DNA from: Amycolatopsis japonica
GTDB lineage: Bacteria; Actinomycetota; Actinomycetes; Mycobacteriales; Pseudonocardiaceae
NCBI RefSeq assembly: GCF_000732925.1
Contig: NZ_CP008953.1
Coordinates: forward strand, 1,984,001-2,048,000
Direction: 5' to 3'
DNA: 64,000 nt
Position numbers and translations under genes: made by a program. Under the pieces are notes generated by a model that had not been told where the DNA came from, made no database searches, and saw nothing but the letters and a program-made list of their open reading frames with translations. Each line of letters starts with the position of its first letter. Position 1 is the stretch's first letter. Of the stretch, positions 63,417 through 64,000 are shown piece after piece.

Positions 63417-64000
63417 TCAGAACCCGACGGTCGCCTTCTGGATCTTCACCGGCTTCGCGGGCAGTCCATCGGCAGGACCGTTCGGATCCGTCGGGATGAT
63501 CCCGTTCGCCACGATCCGGTCCAGCACCTCCATGCCCCGCACGACCTTGCCCATCACCGAGTAGTTCTTCGGGATGTTCGCGAACGAGTGCACGATGAAG
63601 AACTCGCTGCCGTTGGTGCCGGGGCCCTGGTTGCCCATGGCGATGGTGCCGCGTTCGTAGGTCTCGGTGCCGTCGACCTCGTCCGGGAACTTGTAGCCCG
63701 GCCCGCCCTTTTCGGCTTCGTAGATGTCGCCGCACTGCAGGACGCCGAGGCGCGACGAGTTGGTCAGGCGCCAGCACTGGCTGCGGTCGTAGAAGCGCTG
63801 CAGGGCCAGGCTCGCCAGGTTGTGGACGGCGCACGGGGCGGCGCCGGCGCGGTTCAGGCGCACGGTCACCGGGCCGTAGTTGAAGCGGAACGTGACGTCG
63901 ACGGTGCCGCGGGTCAGGGCGAAGGGGAGCGGACGCAGGACCGGGCGGGCCGCGGGGTTTTCGGGCGTCGGCGTGAATTCGCAGCGCACGATCGGCAGGG
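63417..64000 (-). CDS. Secreted or anchored cyclophilin-type peptidyl-prolyl isomerase, 5' end outside window
   Basis: At least 194 residues; the frame runs off the window end, so the N-terminus is missing (a GTG at 63989 is just one codon). Cyclophilin core: VTVRLNRAGAAPCAVHNLASLALQRFYD, CWRLTNSSRLGVLQCGDIY, GGPGYKFPDEV, AMGNQGPGTNGSEFFIV and VMGKVVRGMEVLDRIVANGI. CEFTPTPENPAARP near the left edge is typical of actinobacterial lipoprotein or membrane-anchored members. The Cys pairs CWRL...VLQC are found in these too. The active Arg is substituted (W-R kept in CWRLT). Confidence 0.9.
   Translation of the reverse strand, partial: LPIVRCEFTPTPENPAARPVLRPLPFALTRGTVDVTFRFNYGPVTVRLNRAGAAPCAVHNLASLALQRFYDRSQCWRLTNSSRLGVLQCGDIYEAEKGGPGYKFPDEVDGTETYERGTIAMGNQGPGTNGSEFFIVHSFANIPKNYSVMGKVVRGMEVLDRIVANGIIPTDPNGPADGLPAKPVKIQKATVGF

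Overview
The window is high-GC, actinobacterial chromosomal DNA. The gene order ffh, amidohydrolase, rpsP, khpA, rimM, trmD, rplS, lepB, rnhB, DUF2469, yraN, comM-like, dprA, xerC, M23 peptidase, rpsB, tsf, pyrH, frr, cdsA, rlmN is the conserved actinobacterial core layout. A WhiG-type sigma gene between xerC and the peptidase, together with the general gene content, suggests a sporulating or mycelial Pseudonocardiaceae such as Amycolatopsis. The genus is an inference. I see no rRNA, tRNA, CRISPR array, insertion sequence or prophage.

Layout. Positions 30-5027 (minus): a poly-gamma-glutamate (PGA) type operon with pgsB, pgsC, an NlpC/P60 peptidase and a large four-helix sensor-like protein, but no pgsA/capA. 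A secreted hydrolase-like protein is divergent at 5209. Positions 6228-25956 (plus): the core block for protein targeting, ribosome and tRNA maturation, DNA uptake and recombination, a sigma factor, translation, and UMP and CDP-diacylglycerol synthesis. Positions 25969-32470: an accessory island between cdsA and rlmN. Positions 32690-47432: rlmN, then mixed metabolic, secreted and signalling genes. Positions 47595-57384: PhoD phosphatase, oxidoreductases, MarR/MFS efflux pair, a frameshifted cytochrome P450 and a MocR regulator. Positions 57397-61005: metH under a probable SAH riboswitch. Positions 61149-64000: an acyltransferase, a decayed SMI1-like gene, two small unknown genes and a cyclophilin cut by the window edge.

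The most interesting system is at 28415-32470 (minus). A 44-residue peptide gene, too short for ordinary ORF calling, sits directly upstream of a YcaO/TOMM cyclodehydratase fusion, an MFS exporter and a GNAT acetyltransferase. The peptide has a short N-terminal segment (MISTFERPAAV) followed by five tandem VVHNRA hexads. Its 18-bp DNA repeats differ almost only at synonymous positions, and it has an excellent ribosome binding site. The hexads contain no Cys or Thr, and the only Ser is the last residue of the fifth unit, so ordinary thiazoline/oxazoline formation cannot be the main chemistry. A 15-bp hairpin separates peptide and enzyme genes, as expected for a highly expressed precursor. I read this as an undescribed repeat-core RiPP pathway.

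Other regulatory structure: an SAH-type riboswitch whose P1 strand overlaps an anti-RBS at metH, a PadR-like palindrome, MarR-type half-sites, several long perfect hairpins between convergent genes, a 21-bp triple repeat after whiG, and DnaA-box-like pairs upstream of rpsB.
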